Positions 14,964 to 17,582 of a DNA stretch of 17,582 bases are shown here, in pieces. The DNA comes from Gp7-AA10 sp035516895 (GTDB lineage Bacteria; Acidobacteriota; Thermoanaerobaculia; Gp7-AA8). The notes below the pieces were generated by a model that had not been told where the DNA came from, made no database searches, and worked only from the letters and a program-made list of their open reading frames with translations. Within the stretch, counting starts at the first letter, position 1; every line of letters begins with the position of its first letter. The stretch is taken from NCBI GenBank assembly GCA_035516895.1, contig DATIZY010000110.1:1-17582 (forward strand), given 5' to 3'. The position numbers and the translations under genes are program-made.

Positions 14964-15545
14964 TTAGGTTTCCGCGGGCCGGAACACGAGGAACCACGGC
15001 TCGCGGCGGCCGAATTTCGTCGCCAGCGCGGTTCCCACGCCAAAAACCGAGGCGACGCCCCACACGGCAGGTCCGACGACGGGGACCAATCGGATCGCAC
15101 CTAACAGCAGGATCCCGACGATCACCATAGCCAGGTCGCCGCGCAGCCAGCGGCGCTGCATCAGCGCGTCTCGCGAGCGCACACCGGCGACGATCGTTCC
15201 AATCGCGTGGAAGACCGCGATCGTACCGTAGACCTTCGTGATGATCGCGAACACACCCAGCGCCACGAGCAGCGGCAGCTCGAAGTAGCTGTTGAAGTAG
15301 CTGAACAGGATCGCCGTGAGGACGAAGCTCGTGACCGCGACCAGGCCGAGGATGAAACAATGCACCGGAGACGTGCGGACTTCGATCGACGAGTACCGCA
15401 CTTCGCGTCCGCTCATCAGCGTCACCCCGACGGCCGCGATGGCCCAGACGAACAGCAGAGAAACGCTCACCGCGGTCTGAGTCATCATCGACGCGACGTC
15501 GGCGGGCGAGTTCAGGAGCCGTGCAGCGAGGATCTCGTTAGGCAT
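14964..15545 (-). CDS. Four-helix integral membrane protein of unknown function
   Basis: A 193-residue membrane protein, not assigned to a known family. Predicted helices lie at about 24-44, 64-84, 89-118 and 138-175. The last contains RLVPVVGPAVWGVASVFGVG, a Gly/Pro-rich pattern. Conserved-looking loop residues include SGREVRYSS after helix 1 and the basic RSRDALMQRRWLR before helix 4. It starts at ATG 15545, overlapping the anti-sigma stop by eight bases, so it is the third gene of a sigma/anti-sigma operon. It could assist the anti-sigma factor in the membrane or be a regulon member (inference). Its TAA stop touches the long palindrome. Confidence 0.75.
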   Translation of the reverse strand: MPNEILAARLLNSPADVASMMTQTAVSVSLLFVWAIAAVGVTLMSGREVRYSSIEVRTSPVHCFILGLVAVTSFVLTAILFSYFNSYFELPLLVALGVFAIITKVYGTIAVFHAIGTIVAGVRSRDALMQRRWLRGDLAMVIVGILLLGAIRLVPVVGPAVWGVASVFGVGTALATKFGRREPWFLVFRPAET

Positions 15546-15942
15546 CGATCCCTCGCGGCGCGCGGCGCAGAAGCAGGAACAGAAGCGAATTCACGACGAT
15601 AAACGCGACCGTGAAGGCCGCCGGTCCGAACGGGCGAAGTCTCTGATACACGGCCGACGCGCGAGCGAATTGCATTTCGCTCGCGATCGTCAGCGCGCCC
15701 ATCGGCGAGATCCCGGCGGCGGCGCACAGACCCAGCGCGACGCCAAGCACCGCGAGCACACCGATGAGGACCACCGGCCATGCGCGATACGAGGCCCCTT
15801 CCCACGGAGCGAGAGGAAGTGCCTCGAGCGCGATCGCCTTCGTCTCGACGCTGCCGTACGCGGCGCGACACGTCTCGCACGCGCGCAAGTGCGCGGCATT
15901 CGTTTCCGGATCCTCGGCGAAGCGCAGGCAATCGTCGTTCAT
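15538..15942 (-). CDS. Zinc-finger anti-sigma factor, membrane-bound
   Basis: A 134-residue protein. The N-terminus carries the ZAS-type anti-sigma motif HxxxCxxC as His18, Cys22 and Cys25, with Cys5 a likely fourth zinc ligand. Anti-sigma factors of this class hold their ECF sigma factor inactive at the membrane until a signal releases it. Two helices follow, about 54-78 and 105-126, the second ending in RR. The ATG at 15942 overlaps the ECF sigma-factor stop by four bases, which fits co-translation of a sigma/anti-sigma pair. The signal is unknown. Confidence 0.84.
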   Translation of the reverse strand: MNDDCLRFAEDPETNAAHLRACETCRAAYGSVETKAIALEALPLAPWEGASYRAWPVVLIGVLAVLGVALGLCAAAGISPMGALTIASEMQFARASAVYQRLRPFGPAAFTVAFIVVNSLLFLLLRRAPRGIDA

Positions 15943-16523
15943 AACGGTTCTACGAATGACTCGAGCTCGCCCTTGAGCAGATTTCGTGCTCGAAACAATT
16001 TGTTTTTCACCGTCCCGAGCGGAAGCTTCTTCATCGTAGCGATTTCTTCGTACGACAGCTCCGCGAAATGGCGGAGCTGGATCAATTCTCGGTAATCCGG
16101 CGGCAGATTTTCCACTGCTTTCTCGATCGCCGCGGCAAGCTGCTTGTTCTTGAGGTCGCGATACGGCGACACTCCCGGATCGGCGAACTCCCGCTCGCGC
16201 TCCGGCTCCTCTTCGGTCGGGCGCGCGATCGGCACTTCCTGCACGCTCTTTTTCCTGAGCGCGTCGATCGATGCGTTCTGCGCGATCCGGAAAAGCCAGG
16301 TCGAAAACTGGTATTTCGGATCGTATCGGTCGAGCGCCAGATAAACCTTCACGAAAATTTCCTGCGCTAAATCATGAGCTTCTTCGTATCGATGCGTGAT
16401 GCGAAACACGTAGTTGACCACGCGCTTTTCGTAGCGTCGGACCAGCTCCGTGAATCGATCGCGCTCACCCCCGAGAATCCGCGCGACGAGCGCGCGGTCG
16501 TCGAGTTGCTCACGTTCAGCCAT
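15939..16523 (-). CDS. ECF-family RNA polymerase sigma factor
   Basis: A 194-residue sigma-70-like extracytoplasmic-function sigma factor. Region 2 spans about 22-92 (RFTELVRRYEKRVVNYVFR, AHDLAQEIFVKVY, FSTWLFRIAQNASIDALRKK). An acidic linker follows (about 100-120). Region 4 spans about 138-186 (LPPDYRELIQLRHFAELSYE, EIA, LPLGTVKNKLFRARNLLK). It directs RNA polymerase to stress or envelope promoters. The anti-sigma gene follows with a four-base overlap, and such operons are commonly autoregulated. GGAG lies about 13 bases before ATG 16523, a weak ribosome-binding site. Its upstream region contains two palindromic repeats. Confidence 0.93.
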   Translation of the reverse strand: MAEREQLDDRALVARILGGERDRFTELVRRYEKRVVNYVFRITHRYEEAHDLAQEIFVKVYLALDRYDPKYQFSTWLFRIAQNASIDALRKKSVQEVPIARPTEEEPEREREFADPGVSPYRDLKNKQLAAAIEKAVENLPPDYRELIQLRHFAELSYEEIATMKKLPLGTVKNKLFRARNLLKGELESFVEPL

Positions 16524-16559
16524 TCGTGTCTTACGGCTCCGCCAGCCTGAGGTTTCTCA

Positions 16560-16646
16560 ATTCCGAGCGCAGCGAGGAATCAGCCGGGGCGCCGCCGGCG
16601 GACGGTCCTGCCGGCGCCATGTCTGACTCCTCGCTTCACTCGGAGT
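16560..16646. repeat. Dispersed inverted repeat upstream of the sigma-factor gene
   Basis: The 24-base arms at 16560-16583 (ATTCCGAGCGCAGCGAGGAA...) and 16623-16646 (reverse complement ACTCCGAGTGAAGCGAGGAG...) match at 20 of 24 positions. The interior is GC-rich with CCGGCGG-type palindromes. The core CCGAGCGnAGCGAGG is shared with the element at 8862-8955, so both belong to one repeat family. It lies between divergent genes and would be transcribed into the sigma-factor leader. Confidence 0.8.
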
Positions 16647-16672
16647 TTCGGGTTTCCGGAAGCGGATAATAG

Positions 16673-16747
16673 TGGAGCACCGGCTCTCGGCGCTCTCGAG
16701 TCTCCGCCGGCTGAAGCCAGTTTCAACCGGCTGAAGCCGGTGCTCCA
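16673..16747. repeat. Inverted repeat with direct repeats before the ABC-ATPase gene
   Basis: TGGAGCACCGGCT (16673-16685) and AGCCGGTGCTCCA (16735-16747) are perfect reverse complements. Inside, CCGGCTGAAGCC occurs twice 20 bases apart (16707-16718 and 16727-16738). The right arm ends two bases before ATG 16750, leaving no room for a conventional ribosome-binding site outside the repeat. GATAAT at 16665-16670 is the only A/T-rich promoter-like sequence nearby, without a clear -35. Confidence 0.82.
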
Positions 16748-16749
16748 TC

Positions 16750-17469
16750 ATGATCGAAATCCGCAATCTGACCAAGCGCTACGGCGACTTCACCGCCGTC
16801 GACGACATCTCGCTGAGTGTCTCACCCGGCGAGATTTACGGCTTTCTCGGCCCGAACGGGGCCGGCAAGACGACCACGATCCGCATCCTGGCCGGACTGT
16901 CGCTGCCGACCTCGGGCGTGGTGCGCATCGCCGGCATCGACGTCGCCTCCGACGGCACCAAAACCAAATCGATCCTCGGCTACGTCCCCGACCGGCCGTA
17001 CCTCTACGAAAAACTGACCGGCCGCGAGCTGCTCGAGTTCGTCGTCAACCTGTACGGCCGCGAATGGCGCGATTGCGAGGCGCGCGCGATCGAGCTCGCG
17101 CAGTACTTCGATATCGACGACTGGCTGAACGCGCGAATCGAGAACTACTCGCACGGCATGAAGCAGAAGCTGGTCATCATCGCCGCGCTCGTTCACGATC
17201 CGCAGGTGCTGGTCGTTGACGAGCCGATGGTCGGGCTCGACGCACTCGCGCAGAAGCAGGTCAAGATCCTGCTTCGGAAGCTTGCGAACGAGCGGAAGAC
17301 GATCTTCCTGACGACGCACACGATGTCGGTGGCCGAGGCGGTGTGTGATCGCGTGGGGATTTTGAATCGAGGGCGGATCGTCGCAACCGGCTCGACTGCC
17401 GAGCTGCGCAGCGAACGCGATCTCGAAGATGTGTTCCTGGAGCTGACGTACGATCCCGCGTCCTCCTGA
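16750..17469 (+). CDS. ABC transporter ATP-binding protein, ABC-2 type
   Basis: A 239-residue ATPase subunit of an ABC exporter. It shows Walker A GPNGAGKT (34-41), signature YSHGMKQK (133-140), Walker B VLVVDEP (153-159) and the switch His190 (TTHTM). The Q-loop reads GYVPDRPYLYEKLTG, with Asp81 where most have Gln. This PD(E/R)PYLYE form occurs in a subgroup of NatA/CcmA-like exporter ATPases. The substrate is unknown; the permease would be expected downstream. ATG 16750 fits the family start. No ribosome-binding site is visible because a repeat ends just before it. Confidence 0.92.
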   Translation: MIEIRNLTKRYGDFTAVDDISLSVSPGEIYGFLGPNGAGKTTTIRILAGLSLPTSGVVRIAGIDVASDGTKTKSILGYVPDRPYLYEKLTGRELLEFVVNLYGREWRDCEARAIELAQYFDIDDWLNARIENYSHGMKQKLVIIAALVHDPQVLVVDEPMVGLDALAQKQVKILLRKLANERKTIFLTTHTMSVAEAVCDRVGILNRGRIVATGSTAELRSERDLEDVFLELTYDPASS

Positions 17470-17481
17470 CGTTGTCGTCTC

Positions 17482-17582
17482 ATGACGAAGCAGGAAACCA
17501 TTGAGTCGCTGCGCGCGCGCTATCGCAGCCGCGACGCCGACCTGCTGATCGCTGACCTCCTCGGCGCTCCGGTATCGCACGT
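17482..17582 (+). CDS. Partial gene, unidentified, cut by window end
   Basis: An open frame starts at ATG 17482, 12 bases after the ABC-ATPase stop, and runs off the window. The 33 visible residues read MTKQETIESLRARYRSRDAD, then LLIADLLGAPVSH. They are helical and charged with no membrane segment, so it does not look like an ABC-2 permease start. The tail loosely recalls the N-terminal helix region of HemK-type methyltransferases, but this is too short to name. Confidence 0.4.
   Translation, partial: MTKQETIESLRARYRSRDADLLIADLLGAPVSH

Noticed and set aside
14290..15360. Minus-strand frame containing GSELQLCFFY across the long palindrome
   Set aside because: It only reads through the repeat and the antisense of icd; the peptide is a by-product of the repeat sequence.
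7125..16747. CRISPR array made of the short palindromes
   Set aside because: The repeats are few, kilobases apart, of different sequences and without regular spacers; no cas gene is present.

Overview
The window is a GC-rich, gene-dense bacterial chromosomal segment. It encodes an outer-membrane beta-barrel protein, a lipoprotein, a TonB-type protein and a periplasmic-type M14 peptidase, so the host has a Gram-negative envelope. A run of gene-boundary palindromes, one of which translates as 'CHPERSERS', recalls Acidobacteriota genomes such as Thermoanaerobaculia. That placement is inference; no rRNA or marker tree is available here. No phage, IS transposase, CRISPR array, rRNA or credible tRNA was seen.

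Layout. (1) 54-1940: selB, the selenocysteine-specific elongation factor, converging with a minus-strand pair at 1834-5198 made of polA (DNA polymerase I) followed by a lipoprotein. (2) 5199-5654: a non-coding stretch holding three palindromes upstream of polA and of an outer-membrane beta-barrel gene (5655-6317). (3) 6320-13382: nine same-strand genes, most of them overlapping or separated by a few bases: HD-domain protein, moaD, moaE, Nudix hydrolase, metallo-beta-lactamase-fold protein, M14 peptidase, argF, an SH3/TonB fusion and nfo (endonuclease IV). This looks like one long transcription unit of unrelated housekeeping functions. (4) 13376-13560: a frameshifted minus-strand gene remnant. 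(5) 13636-14865: icd, NADP-type isocitrate dehydrogenase. (6) 14964-16523, minus strand: an ECF sigma factor, a zinc-finger anti-sigma factor and a four-helix membrane protein, overlapping by 4 and 8 bases. (7) 16750 to the end: an ABC-transporter ATPase and the start of an unidentified gene.

The most notable signal is not a gene. At least six inverted-repeat elements sit exactly at gene boundaries, and several supply start or stop codons. The element at 8862-8955 provides the stop codon of the MBL gene and occupies the 5' end of the M14 peptidase gene. The hairpin at 7125-7170 starts in the moaD stop and contains the moaE start. The 32-bp-stem palindrome at 14872-14963 fills the space between two convergent stop codons. 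The palindrome at 5209-5273 lies over the 5' end of polA. The one at 16673-16747 ends two bases before the ABC-ATPase start. Two elements (8862-8955 and 16560-16646) share the core CCGAGCGnnGCGAGG and form one family. They look like REP/BIME-type dispersed elements that have shaped gene ends here.
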